Assembly (NCBI RefSeq): GCF_964340395.1
Contig: NC_135568.1
Location: 16,634,276-16,698,275 of the forward strand
DNA length: 64,000 nt
Direction of reading: 5' to 3'
From: Glandiceps talaboti
Lineage: Eukaryota; Hemichordata; Enteropneusta; Spengelidae
Shown here piece by piece: positions 35,373-47,600 of the stretch (position 1 is its first letter; each line of letters begins with the position of its first letter). The notes under the pieces are model-generated. The model was not told the DNA's origin. It was given only the letters and a program-made list of their open reading frames with translations, and did not search any database. Position numbers and translations under genes: made by a program.

Positions 35373-36302
35373 GGCATGATAGTTGTTTTTTAAGTTTTAA
35401 TATTATCGGTTAATAACAGCATATATATGAACTCCAGTGGTCAAATGTATGATTCATTCACGGAACAAAAAAAGAATAGCCGTCAATAACGAAATATCGC
35501 TAAGTTCACTAGATCAAATTATAATCAGATTGGACGTATGATACTTGACTAGCAACTCCTTAACGTTGGTGGCGCACTTTCAAATCGCGACCCGGGAACG
35601 CTCACGTCACAAGAGTTATAAGGGGAGAATCATTTTATATCAGGGGGGAGGGGCTGGAGGAAATAGGTATGGTAGCATTTGTTTCCCCACACTGTGACAG
35701 CAATGTTTTTTTCTATAGTCAGTCCTGCATCAAAGTATGTTTTCCATATGCAGAAGCAATGCATTTTTTTCCTCTGTTAATTTTGTAATGTGCAGTTCAT
35801 AACTATACACGTCATTGGTTCACAACTAACTTGTTCTGTGTAAGTAGCAACAAGTAGCAGTTAACAATCCATGCTTCTATTTAAGATAGATAGCTGACCT
35901 TTAAACCAATTTATGTTTGAACCAACCTTGGAAAATGCTCCCACAAATTAACAAACTTGATCTAATAACCCACAGTTGGTTATATGGTAAACGCAGTGCT
36001 ATACACTTATTTAATATTGATAGTGTTAGAAATTCCCTTCCCTTTATTACTATCGGCCCTTTTCAAGGCCACCACATCCTCCAAAAAAGAAAACTACCAA
36101 ACCACTAAACTAAAGTTTCAACAAATACAGTCTTGAGAATAATTTCCCGATATGGATAGAAGAAAATTTTAAAAACAAAAACACGAAACACATCTTAAAC
36201 ACCTTGGTAAATTATGAATAAATCGAAGAAAAAATACAAACGGTGGTTTTCCTCTAGTAGCCTCTATTTGTAGATGTCTACAAACAAACATGTGGTTGTA
36301 GT

Positions 36303-37150
36303 ATGGGCTCACCACCTTCTCCAGAGATAGCTGACATCGCATTCCACAAACTTGGGTCTCGCATTATTGAAACATACATAGATAAAGTATCACTTTGGAC
36401 ACGTTTCAGAGATGCCATATTCATGCTATTCCGTGGCACACAAACTGAACTCAATATTGTGAGTGAAAAGATAAATGAAATGCACCCAACATTACAATTT
36501 TCATCGGTCAGCTCAGAAATGGAAGTGGTATGCCTTGATTTGGTGATTTACAAAGGTCATAGGTTCAAACAATTCAAAAGGTTGGATATCAAGACTGACA
36601 CCAAACTAGTCTAGTTCCTATGCAGTATCGATCGTTACGTACGATTTATACAATGTGTGGTTATAGAAACCACATTCTAGTCATCCAGACTACACCAAAC
36701 GGACTGACACTTTTCAGTGCCTCCACAGACAATCATGTCACCCAAATTCGGTCTTTAATGGTTTTTTATTAAAGGCGAAACAATGAGGTATGAACGTGCA
36801 GTAACGAAGAAAATTTCCAAAACAAATTGAAATTCTTCGTAAATAAATTGACACAAAGAGGATACAACCAATCAGAAGTGATTCGCTCGTTAGGTCCGTT
36901 ATGAGAATCGGACACCAACTCAAGAGATTCCTCTAGTCGTCAAAACAACATATATAGTCCCAACATCAAAACGTCTAAACTAAAAGACGCATTAACGAAA
37001 CATTAGGAACTGCTAAAAAATAATGTAACCTTGAACCAACTCTACCTGACCAAACCAATCATAGTACAGAAAAGAACGAAACAAAAATCTTAAAGACATA
37101 CTTGTCACAACTAAACTGAAGTCCTCTGCCTCTAAAAGCACGGCTGAAAT
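36303..37150 (+). pseudogene. Penelope-type reverse transcriptase fragment
   Basis: The open part (36303-36614) starts at polymerase motif B (MGSPPSPEIADIAFHKLGS) and continues through the catalytic region RFRDAIFMLFRGTQTEL and FLDTTIYK-like CLDLVIYKGHRFKQF. Relatives of this family normally have two Asp in the RDD position; here it reads RDA. After 36615 similarity continues in other frames (NKLKFFVNKLTQRGYNQSEVIRS near 36815-36885), then fades. No GIY-YIG domain was found downstream. The fragment is inactive through truncation, stops, and apparently a lost catalytic residue. Confidence 0.65.
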
Positions 37151-37255
37151 AGCCTTGCTGTCTGTGATTGAAATACTAACATCTCTGCATGGTGAACAAT
37201 ATTACATTTAAGCCAAACAAATGCGAGAACGTTGTCTTGTTAGACATAACTGCGA

Positions 37256-37287
37256 CTGATGAAGGACCCCAACAGCCGGTCCGAAAC
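37256..37287 (+). other. Hammerhead-like hairpin (partial)
   Basis: CTGATGA (37256-37262), a stem GGACC/GGTCC (37264-37268 and 37278-37282) and GAAAC (37283-37287) imitate the hammerhead core, but an extra A follows the first box and no stem I or stem III partner is visible. It lies just before the 3' direct repeat of the PLE. Confidence 0.4.
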
Positions 37288-37702
37288 GTCTTAAAAGAAG
37301 GGTCAACTAGGTATCGACCAGGGGACGTATCGCCAATGTCTTCCCTGCTAACCTACCCTAATGCCAGGGTAAATAACCTTGACAAACCGGTCACTTGGCT
37401 AACTGACCTTTAAAGAAATTTATTATACCAATTTAACAAAATAATCAAGTTTGAACAAGCTTTGAAAAATGCTTCTACTTATTAACAACCCTGTGGTTAT
37501 ATGGTAACGGCAATGTCATGCACTTATTTAATATTGACGGTGTTTGGAGTCCCCTTCCCTTTATTACCACCCAAATGTAGCTGATTTCAGCACATCACAA
37601 CATTTTTTAAAAACTTTCTGTTTTAACAATTTGTTTGTCTCAAGCTATTATGGGATCAAATTATTTGTTTTCCTTCTTCACTCGCCGACAATTGTTTTCT
37701 TC

Positions 37703-38113
37703 TCAAAATCCTTCTGTCCCCCCCCAAAAAGAAATCAAATGGTTCTCCCCTAAACGTCCCGAGTAATAAATGAAACTGTACTGTACCAGAATATGAACGT
37801 AACAGCTTAACACGCGCCCATTGCAGATAATAGTACTACATTTCAAAACTTCCCTCATCAAAGAGGCCAAGATGGCTAACAATATCAATCCAAAAGTGGA
37901 CACAATAAAAAGAATTGCATCTCCGTATATCTCCTTGTCAGTCTGATATGATGAAAAGTTATATTCGTATAATCTGTTTTCCGGAATGACAATTCCATTC
38001 ACCTTATGGCAATCTTCAGGTATGCCATTACCGATCTCCTTATACTCCTTTTTAAGTATTGACAACATTTTATCAGTAACATCAAATTTGATCTCCTGTA
38101 TAGAATTTTGCAT
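37703..38113 (-). CDS. Hypothetical single-pass membrane protein or exon
   Basis: A 136-codon open frame on the minus strand. Residues 60-90 hold a strong membrane segment (AILFIVSTFGLILLAILASL) preceded by a charged, soluble-looking region (MLSILKKEYKEIGNG). Another open frame on the same strand, 38484-38708, lies upstream and could be an earlier exon (SFGDLIVGIDTIDSCVYY). I do not recognise either. The C-terminal third past LMREVLKC may be intron read-through. No promoter or polyadenylation evidence was found. Confidence 0.3.
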   Translation of the reverse strand: MQNSIQEIKFDVTDKMLSILKKEYKEIGNGIPEDCHKVNGIVIPENRLYEYNFSSYQTDKEIYGDAILFIVSTFGLILLAILASLMREVLKCSTIICNGRVLSCYVHILVQYSFIYYSGRLGENHLISFWGGTEGF

Positions 38114-38708
38114 TGCATTTACTATAATATGTATTAGTAAAACTTACATCAAAGATTAAAGTACTGAAGGTTTGAATAAAGAAATCGGAATCATAACACC
38201 TGCTAATTTTAAGCAAAGATGTGTGTTATTAGTTATATTATAACATCAACTTATAGATTGACATCCATATCGATTTTATGAATAAAGGAATATTGTCAGA
38301 GCTTTCAGAAATTAAGTTATATTCCCCACATCAGTTGTTCACAGACCAAAATTAACACAGTGGCATTTTTTTAATGTCATCAGCTAATTTTTTTCCCGTT
38401 GTCCTTGAATTTAATTCGGTTACATTAAAAAGGGTTTAAATCCTTTCCATTGTTTTCTAGCATTGAAATCATTAATTTTACATTCAATTAAACTGAATTT
38501 TGATGTTCTTTAACGAGAAGAAAAATACAAAGTCTCTCAAAATTAGGTCCATCGCTGTCCCGTCAGGTAACCAGGATTTATTATAAATTGAAAACATTGC
38601 AATCACAATGGTGTAATATACACAGCTATCTATAGTATCAATTCCAACAATTAAATCGCCAAAAGATAATTCAGTTATCGTGTTCTTTACATTGTTGATG
38701 AAATTCAT

Positions 38709-39735
38709 TACCCTTTTCTATAAATTATCAAGTCGTCTACAATTCCAAAACGTGGTTCTATGTTTCTATTATATCACAGATACGGCAAAAGTTATTTGCA
38801 GCTCTGTCCAACTTGTACAATTTCTCATTACAAGAAAGAATATGAAGCAAGTGAAAAAATGTAAACATACAAATGACAATCTTCGTTCACATGTTAAATT
38901 AATTGTTCTACTAAAACCCAAATGTTCCTCAAATTAACATTAAGCTCATTCTTTCTATTCCACATTTCCACAACTAAAGGTTCCACAAACTTGTGTCTGA
39001 TTAAACTTGAATAATATCATAGGTAGGCAAAGCCCATAAGCTCGCACAGGGTAGATTCATCTGTGACCGGCTGCCTCATCACACCTCACGATGATATTGT
39101 AGATAGCGCCCTCTGCGTAGAGAATGCGCATAGTATATAGACAGTGCATACGTAGTCATTGCGCCGCAATGCATCCTCGGGTAAAACCACCAAAACACTT
39201 TGCATAGTATATAGGACGTGCATTTGTACTAGTCATTGAGCCGCTACACGGCCGCTGTGTGATCTAATAATCTGTAACTGTTACTTTCAAATTGGTGACC
39301 AGTAAGAGATCATCTTGTTCCTTAGCCAGTTTGACAAAAATTCCTGTTCCATCTAAGGTTTGCTCCTATAGAGTGTGATTGTTCAGGAATGCTTCCCAGG
39401 ATTGAATTTAAGACTTAAAAGCTTCCAATGCCTCCGCCACACTCATGCCAGGCAATGACAAAGTTCCTTGTAAAACCGAGGCAGTGTTTTAAAACATAAG
39501 TAATGAAAGGAATTGGTTTCCATGAAGGAGGATTACATTTAATAGGTTCAGCAGCTCGGCAATTCACACAATGATACTGTAGAGCTTTATAACCACATAC
39601 AAAGTTCGCAAATTTATTGTGATGCATAAATTGAAAAGGTAGGTAAGTTTAATTTTTCAAAACCACAACTCTGTATTACAAAATAATTAAGGTCACTTCA
39701 CCTTCACATGGACATATCACTGTTAACCAGAATGG
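38709..39735. other. Non-coding stretch
   Basis: Nothing coding is supported. A local duplication around CATAGTATATAG occurs at about 39128-39180 and 39203-39250. Confidence 0.4.
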
Positions 39736-40098
39736 TGTCACTGCAGAGGTGAAAGGTCAGTCTAGTCAAATGAGTCCATTCCAATAGTGGTTTCTCCCTT
39801 TGATATTGCTCCAGTAGTTGGCAGTGAAATTGTGAAAGGTTGCTCTGATAATGAGCATGACACAGGGACAACAGATGATCTAAGTAAAGATCATGGCCTT
39901 GATATAGGTGGACCACTTGATAGTCTGAAAATTGTAAAAGACACTGATACACAATCAGTAGAAAAGGTTTTGGAGGATGAAACAAAGGTAAATACAAAAC
40001 AGTCAAAGTCACAGAGTGTTAGGTATCCGAGAAAAGTCCGGAAGTCAGTGAATCACTATGGTTTACTAGACTGTCAAAGGCCATTAGTCAAGTTTTGA
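39736..40098 (+). pseudogene. Possible retroelement polyprotein tail
   Basis: An open frame of about 104 codons from 39787 ends with a basic RYPRKVRKSVNHYGL motif and a stop. Such basic tails with a Tyr-Gly close the pol polyprotein of some Ty3/Gypsy-like retrotransposons, and about 810 bp downstream a purine run GGGGGAA is followed by TGTTGCGGACGG, which could be a tract plus LTR start. No integrase or reverse transcriptase is seen, so this remains a weak call. It could equally be a host exon. Confidence 0.25.
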
Positions 40099-41348
40099 AA
40101 GAGTTTACTGCAAGCAGAACAGTTTCATTTGTTCAGAGTTACAAGAACATCTTGGCACGAAGCCAGGAAGAATGGAAGTTTCTCCCTTCAGGGTTTGACA
40201 TCCCTGCATAGGTGAGTCACAGGGTGTGTAACAAAGCAAGGTAGTTACACTTGGTGAACGGAAAAAGTTCATTGCTGTCACTTGTTTTCAAATACGATGG
40301 GTACATAGTGATGTTGAGTCAAAGGTATGATGGAATTGGTTCATAAGGACTTGTTGATGATGAGCAATCATTGTTTATAACTTTCACTTCTCAACGCAAC
40401 CCATTTTTGTATTGATTCTATTTTTGTGAACAAACTTATTATGAATACATTATTTCATTACTAGTTACTTCAGCAGCTTGTTTGAATCCATCACAGCGGG
40501 TTGGCATTGTCAGTTGAAGTGTGGTGAGGTAGTTTTGTCACTACGGTAAAATTGAATTGCGTGGTAATGGCAAGTCAATTTCTATCATTTGTGCTGTGAT
40601 AGATTGAGGCCATGTACCATTGTCTTTATTTCTTTACATATATTGGAATCATATTTTAGTGCATATTACTGTATAGGCGACTATGACAACTGCGCTACAA
40701 GCTTACGTCTACAATTTCGTATGTGGTATCCACCTGCAATGGAGATCGTTTGTATCGTTATCTAAAGGACAGATTCTTGGGTTTCATTTGACCAAAGACA
40801 GAAGCGCTTGTTGCCCTGAGTAACCCTTTTGGTTATGCCAATACAAACGTAGATGTACTTTATCAACATTTTGTGCATGAGGGCATGCACAAGTCTGGTC
40901 GGGGGAATTGTTGCGGACGGTTTGTGGGTGTCATGCCCCCGGGTACCTGTATTTGGCTCGTCTCAGTACCTTACTGTATTTCAGGTCTAGATATCCCGTG
41001 TCTTAGTTGAAGCAGATTTTCCATATGTCAGTCAGTTGCTGAGGGGGCGGAGACTTTGTCACATAGTTAGGTGGCTATAGCATTACCTTTCTCCCATACT
41101 TTCTCTATCTTGCTGGTCACCGTGTAGTCAACATCGTGTCAAATACGCTCTTAATATAATCTCGGTTTACCGTTATTTTCACTTCTTTTCTGTTACAATC
41201 TACTTCTTCCTTTAGGGAAACGATTTCTTGTATGCCTCTGTGAGGTTGAGTCATTGGTTTTCACGACTTGGTCATGATATTTCAGGTTTCTTGGGTTGTG
41301 CCGTGGTCTAGAGACACTGACATTGATGAATGTGTCTGTACTCATGTT
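40099..41348. other. Mostly uncharacterised stretch; possible LTR remnant
   Basis: The GGGGGAATTGTTGCGGACGG stretch at 40902-40921 may mark a polypurine tract and LTR boundary; a matching second LTR was not found. No other gene signal. Confidence 0.3.
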
Positions 41349-41880
41349 TACCTCCCGTAAGGGTACGGGGGTTATTAAAAGGGGGATGTCTGTCTGTGTG
41401 TTTGTCATGTGTCCGTCTGTGTGTCTGTATCTGTGTCTGTGTGTCCGTGTCCGTGTCTGTGTCTGTGTCTGTGTCTGTGTCTGTGTCTGTGTATCTCTGT
41501 GTGTCTCTGTCTGTCAGTCTATGTGTGTCACCATTTTCTTAAAATGGCTGATTATGATGAAATTTAGTACATATAACGTTTGGGGTAAAGGCTAGTGCTG
41601 AGTAGTTTTTTAGCGAGATCTGTTCATGTTAATTATGGAAATTTGCATATCAATGAAATCAACTAATTAAGCAATACCTTAAGACCGCAATTTCAATATA
41701 ATTTAGTATATTTGTTAAACATAACAACATACATTTGTCCTATAAAATTTTGTTGATGTACCTCACAGCGTTAATGAATAATTTGCATAATTAATTATTT
41801 TAGGTAATCAAGCTATATCTTAAGAAGGCATACTTCAAATTCAATATAATTTAGTACATACGTTAACCATAAAATTATTA
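41349..41880. mobile_element. Inverted partial copy of the ~147-bp-unit element
   Basis: Starts with the terminal hairpin (ACCTCCCG ... CGGGGGT, 41350-41373), then a TGTGTC hexanucleotide microsatellite (41390-41520), then about one and a half core units in reverse orientation (GCATAATTAATTATTTTAGG, CCTATAAAATTTTGTTGATG). It is truncated at about 41880. Confidence 0.65.
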
Positions 41881-42594
41881 AATCCAGCCTATGATTACAC
41901 TCGGAAATGCCGAGAGATGACCAGAACAATTGCTGGACGAATCAGTAATGATTTGGTAACGATATCAGAAACGAAGCTAAATATATTTCTATTTTGATTG
42001 ACGGCGACACTGATAAAGAAATACCACATCACTTCACTGTATTAAAGTTGTTAAACTGTTCTGGTGCTTACCATGGAGTATGTAAATTTTCTGATGCGTA
42101 ATTATAGCAATGTTATGTGGGTTTGAATTTCGTTTATTATTTGCCGAGGAAACTGGTGTGCATATCCCGCGTATGTAGGGGATCATGTAAGCCGAGTGAA
42201 GTAGTGAATGGCAAGGCTTTCCTGTGCTGAGAATAGGAGGCGGGCATTTTAACAACATTTTTAACAACAAACCTTCATTGGGACCTGAAAAATCACAGAT
42301 ATAGAGCTAAATTTCTTGTATAAATCCTGAAATTGCATAACTATACCCCGGGTTTACGGAAGGCATTCAGTTTAAATCTGGTATAGTGCATGTTCTGCCA
42401 TACACAAGGTCAATCGAACAGCTTGGTGTGATGGAGCAGGGTTTTCACGCTATCGAGGGCTTGCTAATTAATGCTACCACTTATTAGCTTTCGTAGCCAA
42501 TCTATTTAAGTGTTTTATTAGGTGTTAAATATTAGAGCTTCTCGTGTACTTTCCACGAGTCACAATACATACATGCATACATACATACATACAT

Positions 42595-42631
<37 letters not shown>

Positions 42632-42747
42632 TATATGTACACACACATGACACACACATCACAGAGAAGGGTGTTACTGTGATATCAATATCATTGTAGC
42701 TAGCAGTTGAGCATAACCCCAATCTAAATTATGTTTTTGATTTCCAG
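41881..42747. other. Upstream region/intron of the kinase gene
   Basis: No coding sequence was recognised. It contains a (CATA)n-(CAGA)n array at about 42567-42632. The end of the segment, TTTTTGATTTCCAG, is a good splice acceptor for the following exon. Confidence 0.5.
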
Positions 42748-42755
42748 GGATCACG

Positions 42756-43572
42756 ATGGATGCGTATGATGAAAAAAACAAAAAGGTCTTGGGGTCTGGT
42801 CAATTCGGAAAGGTTTATTCAATTAAAAGAAAAACCGATAAGAAAGTTTTCGCAATGAAAACTATTTTAGCATGCGACATGACTGCAAGAAAGGAAATAG
42901 ACACTCTCAGGACCCTGTATGAGCATGAGCACGTTGTTCGTTTTATCGAAGCTTTCGATTTGAATGACAATGTCTGCATAATACTGGAGTTTTGTAGTGA
43001 AGGAGACCTCAAAAAGTTTCTTACTGGGAGAAGAGTTGATGATACTCTAAATTTAAAGTTCTTGATGCACGCAGCAGAAGGAGTTCACTTTCTGCATAAG
43101 AGTGGTGTTGTTCACCGCGATTTGAAACCTGAGAACTGTCTCATTCAGAAATATAGAGCCGAGGATTATTCACTGAAGATAGGTGACTTTGGAATTTCCA
43201 AACATTTCAACTATGGTGACGGTTTCATTCAGACAAAATGCGGAACTGGGCTGTATATGGCTCCTGAAACACACGTTGGACGTTACACTGAGAAATGTGA
43301 CGTATTCTCGCTAGGTGTCTTAATGATAGCAGTCTTAGAACGACGTGAAGATGACAAAGATATGATGCCCCTTTACGATAAAACGAGCAAAATTCCAGAC
43401 ACCATTGGGATGTGGCTACTCAGAGAAAAACATGCAAGGCGGAGATTGGACAAGGATGTACAAGTACCCGATGGTGTTCGCGATGTAGTGGGACAAATGC
43501 TGCTACTGGAATACACAGCTCGGCCAACTGCATTCGATGTAGCAACTACTCTCAAGCGTTATTACGCACAAG
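42756..43572 (+). CDS. Serine/threonine protein kinase (host gene exon)
   Basis: The exon spans 42748-43572: acceptor AG at 42746-42747, donor GT after 43572 (ACAAG then GTGAGA). The ATG at 42756 opens 272 codons of a nearly complete kinase domain: glycine loop LGSGQFGKVY (12-21), ATP-binding Lys35 in FAMK, Glu47 in the C helix, HRDLKPEN (120-127), DFG (144-146), APE (169-171) and DVFSLG (182-187). All catalytic residues are present, so it should be active. Apparent translation past 43572 is intron. The kinase resembles NEK/PDIK1L-type enzymes in general form, but I cannot assign an orthologue. Downstream exons are not visible before the repeats; the ATG lying seven bases inside the exon implies a non-coding upstream exon. 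Confidence 0.85.
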
Positions 43573-43653
43573 GTGAGAACATATTTTTTTTTTACATTTC
43601 GATCGTATGTTCTTAAGCTGCTAAAATGTTACTTCTTTATATTTTACATCTTT

Positions 43654-43693
43654 TTTTACCTTCTGTAAGGGAGGGTTATATTATGCGCGCGCA

Positions 43694-43744
<51 letters not shown>

Positions 43745-44540
43745 CTGTAAATACTGTTGACAAATATTGACACAACTGCCCTAGGCAACCATGACACCCT
43801 TAGCAATGGGAGAAATGAAGATGTATATGATAAAAATAACAATAAGGCTGAATATGTAAGTGAATATACATTGAAAAATAGTATGTGCAAATATACCTAA
43901 TAATAAGACCATGCCCACAGCAACAGTTAAATGATGATGTATATTGCAGAACAAGTAACAACAAGGATTAACACATTAAACACAATAACATTCAAAAAAT
44001 GTAAGCTTGTATGCTTTCCAAAAACACCTCGCCCATAGCAACAACCAATTGATATGATGGTGTGTATTGCAGAGATAGCAACAGGGACTAATCTAAAGAC
44101 AAATGGATAAACATATAAACAATATAAACAGTATGCAAATATGTATAGGGCATACCAGCTTTGTTATGGTTAACGTATGTAGTAAATTATATTGGACTTG
44201 AAGAATGCATTCATAAGGTAAAACCTAATATCCGAATGCAAATTAATCATTAACCCTTTAAGCTATTAAAATCAACAAACTTTATAGGACATATGCACTT
44301 TGTTATTGTTAACGGATGTGCCAAATTAGATATAACCAAATTACTATAAAACATCAATAATGCAAATGACTAAATGATTTTAATGAATGTTTACCAACGG
44401 TTTATCAACTGCTGTCATTAAAATATGGAAGATGTGTAGCAAGTTTCATTAGCATCGATGCAGTAGTAGTTATTGAGATATTACATCCACCGACAGTCAG
44501 ACAGACAGACAGACAGACACACACACACACGCAGAAGCAT
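43654..44540. mobile_element. Decayed copy/copies of the ~147-bp-unit element
   Basis: A diverged end (ACCTTCTGTAAGGGAGGGT), a (GT)n array at 43695-43743, then at 44140-44350 core-unit words (GTTATGGTTAACGTATGTAG, AACTTTATAGGACATATGCA) in the same orientation as the 31-kb element, ending in GACA/CA repeats at 44493-44530. It lies in the intron or downstream of the kinase exon. Confidence 0.55.
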
Positions 44541-44639
44541 AACATACGGTAAAAACGTAATACACATATACCAAACAAGAAGACCACGCCTATAGCAACT
44601 GTGGAATACATTTGTTTGTGTTGATGTATAGTGTTATCA

Positions 44640-47600
44640 AGCAGATGTTTATGTGGGTTAAGTATGAACCACCATGGAGGGATGTTGGAATTCGGTAGGA
44701 GTTTGTTTAGATAATGAAATAAAGGCTCGCTGTGTTTACAATCGAAAAAATATGTTGCAGCGAGTCTTTATCACCGCAAAACGTGCAGGTTGCAGTATTA
44801 CAAATGCCTAGATGAACTAAAGGATTTCCAGTCAGGTAAGTGCCGTGAACTATACGCCATTGTAAGTCACCTTCGTATAAAGATACAAGTGGTGGATAAC
44901 AGTCTTTAAAGTTAGGTTTTATGTGGTCAGGAATACTTCAAATATCCACCAAACAGTATCAATAGCTTCCGGTAGACGATTTTTGTAATGTGGCTGAATT
45001 AAATATTTATAAACGGAACCTTTTTCAAATTTGTATAACGGGGAGTTCAGATCAACTGATGTGTGAATTTCGACGCTGATATGTGTTACTTTCACTATAC
45101 TGTTATCATGGTTAGTCAGATAGGAAGCCAATGTATTCATCCATTGAGGTGGTAGAGATTTGTGAACAGTGTCAAGGGTAAGGCTTAGGATTCTCTCTGA
45201 GTGTATGGGAACGCTGTGTAAAATATTGGAGACTGAGAGAAGAGAGGTGTGATTATCATTAATTAGATGTTTGACCTGTGTGATTCCAGAGGAAGCAAAC
45301 TGTTTGAGGATAAAGGGCTCGTTACGCGGGTAATGTAGAACTTGACTATTGTACTATAATGGGTCATTTAAAATGTCCGAGACACTGCTTGGATCAATTT
45401 TGCGGATCTTTTGCGTTGTTTTCCAGACATTGAGAGTTTCGCGATAGAAAGTAGGTGAGTGGTTTAAATTCATATTTAGGTCAGTTACGAGGAGCTCTTT
45501 TGTATAATTCAAATTTGCAACTTTGCCAAAGTAGTAATCCATTTGAAAACGAGGATGTTCATTATTAGTATACAGGTAACGTTGGAGTAGTTGAAGACGG
45601 AAGGCCGCGACACGAGTTGGAATGTGAATCAGATTCTGGCCGCCTTTATCTCTTGGTAAGTAAATTGTCTCTGGGGTTGTCCAGTGTTTTCCACCCCAGA
45701 AAACGTTTAGAAATATACGTCGGAGAAGGAAAATGAATTATTCTGGTAGACAGCTGACTGATTATCAAGGCACGCCCTCTATAGGACAATTTAGACGTGA
45801 AGTGTGACCAACGTTCAAGTTTACATTCAATTTTCTGGTTGAGTTCTTTCCAATTTTTGTCCAAGTAGGAGTTAGAATTGCCAAGATAGATATCGAGAAG
45901 TTTAAGCCCTGTATTGGTCCATTCGACATTCAGTGGGTTGTCACGACGTCTACACCAGCTTCCGACCCACAAGCCTTTTGATTTGCGCGTTCATAGATAA
46001 AAAGACTATTTTGTAGTTTATGGAAGTCTTCTTCTTTAGTGATTAACACTTCAACATCATCTGCATATGCCGACAGCTTACATTTTCCGGGGTCGTTGTC
46101 AGAATGTGGAATTTCTAAACCAGTGATATTAGTTCTAGTTCTGATATGGTTAAGTAAAGGTTCAATGACCAGAATGTACAATTGACCAGACAAAGAGCAG
46201 CCCTGACGAATCCCTCTTGCGAAAGTTATGGGTGAAGTGAGAGTATTATGGGTGAAGTGAGAGTATCATATGGGTGAAGTGAGAGTATCATAGACTCGGA
46301 TTAAACACTGGGCTTCATTGTAGATTAAACGAATATAGTCAACAAACTTGTCACCAAAACCAAACGACTTTAAAGTGCTGTACATATATTCGTGGTGGAC
46401 TCGATCAAACGCTTTCTCTTGGTCGAGAGCGACTATGCCTAGTGGAATGTTATTATCATTTACAAAATTGATGCCGTCACGTAATAGTGATATGTTATCT
46501 TGGATCTGACGCCCTGGAACACCACACGTTTGATCGCAGTGTATAATGGAGCTCAGAACGTTTTTTAGACGAAGAGAGAGTGTCTTGGTTAAAGTTTTGT
46601 AGTCACTACATAACAAGCTAATAGGACGCCATTTTTTCAGTAAGTTAAGATTTCCGGATTTTGGAATAAAAGTTGTAACGGCACGACGACATGAACCTGG
46701 TAAAATACCTTCGTTGATTGAGTTTAGAAAGACTTCGTGGAAGTCTTTGCCTAGAATAGACCAGAACGTTTTGTAAAATTCGATTGGAAGACCATCAATC
46801 CCTGGGGAACGACCTGAATTGAGAGCATGTCGGTCTCGAGAAAATCGCGATAAGACAGCCCGAGTTTAGGTAAGTTTTTATGTACAATGTTGGTGACCTG
46901 GAGATCGATTGGTTAAGGGTTGCAGAGATCTTTGTAGAAGGAATTAATAAGAGTGCGAATTTCTTTAGGGTGTCTGTCAGACAATTGTTTTCGTTTTGGA
47001 GATGGATTATGGATTTCCGTCGCCCTTTTTGTTTTTCAAGGTGGAAAAGAAAGTCACCGGGAGCCGTTGAGTTATTGAGAAAAGGATGTCTGCTACGAAT
47101 TTCCGCACCTTTGTCTTCTTTGTCAGTGATTTGAGAGAGTAAGTTCTTTTTTTCGTTATACGAGTTTTCCAGTGTTGGGTTGTCGGCGAGTTGACTTTCA
47201 AGATGGGCCACTTCTGTTTCAAGATTCTTTTTCTCCATTTTATTACGGTTATGTCTATGGTAACAATACTGTTGTGTAAGCTGTTTTATCTTTTGTTTGC
47301 CATTGTCCCACTAAATTTGAATTCTGGGGTAATTAGGTTTTTGTTTGACCCATTTGTGCCAAAATTGTGTAACAATGTTTTGCTAATCCTTCTCGAGAAT
47401 GTTGGTGTTAAAACACCAGACTGGATTACGGTTGTTAACACTCTTTTGAGATACTGTAAGAGTTACCAGAGAGTGATCGGAGAATTAGAAAGCTAAAGAA
47501 AAATTGAGAACTGAGCATTTTTTATGTGGTTTGAAGAGTAATTGCTAATGTATATTTTATCTAAACGTGCATGGGTATTTGGCGATGCCAGGTGTTTGAT

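Larger units (their letters stand above)
33476..35400 (-). mobile_element. 5'-truncated LINE with (AATA)n tail
   Basis: A reverse-transcriptase remnant on the minus strand followed by a ~210-bp 3' UTR that ends in a tetranucleotide AATA tail (plus-strand TTTA, 33476-33509) instead of poly-A. A ~51-bp segment of the 3' UTR is tandemly duplicated (33537-33640). The 5' half, including the endonuclease, is missing. Confidence 0.75.
35905..37600 (+). mobile_element. PLE-like element with flanking direct repeats (pLTR-like)
   Basis: A reverse-transcriptase remnant lies between two direct repeats about 1.53 kb apart: 35905-36060 and 37425-37585. They share CCAATTTA, GTTTGAAC, GGTTATATGGTAA, CACTTATTTAATATTGA and CCCTTCCCTTTATTAC in order. 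Direct terminal repeats of this kind (pseudo-LTRs) are a hallmark of Penelope-like elements. Confidence 0.55.

Noticed and set aside
37256-37287. Second full hammerhead ribozyme
   Set aside because: Only the two core boxes and stem II are present; there is an extra A after CTGATGA and no pairing partners for stems I and III were found. Kept as a hammerhead-like hairpin only.
41296-41595. Cys/Val/Ser-rich frames at 41.3-41.6 kb
   Set aside because: Translation of the TGTGTC hexanucleotide array inside a repeat element.
43573-43616. C-terminal extension of the kinase to 43616
   Set aside because: A consensus donor GTGAGA follows 43572; the extra residues are low-complexity intron read-through.
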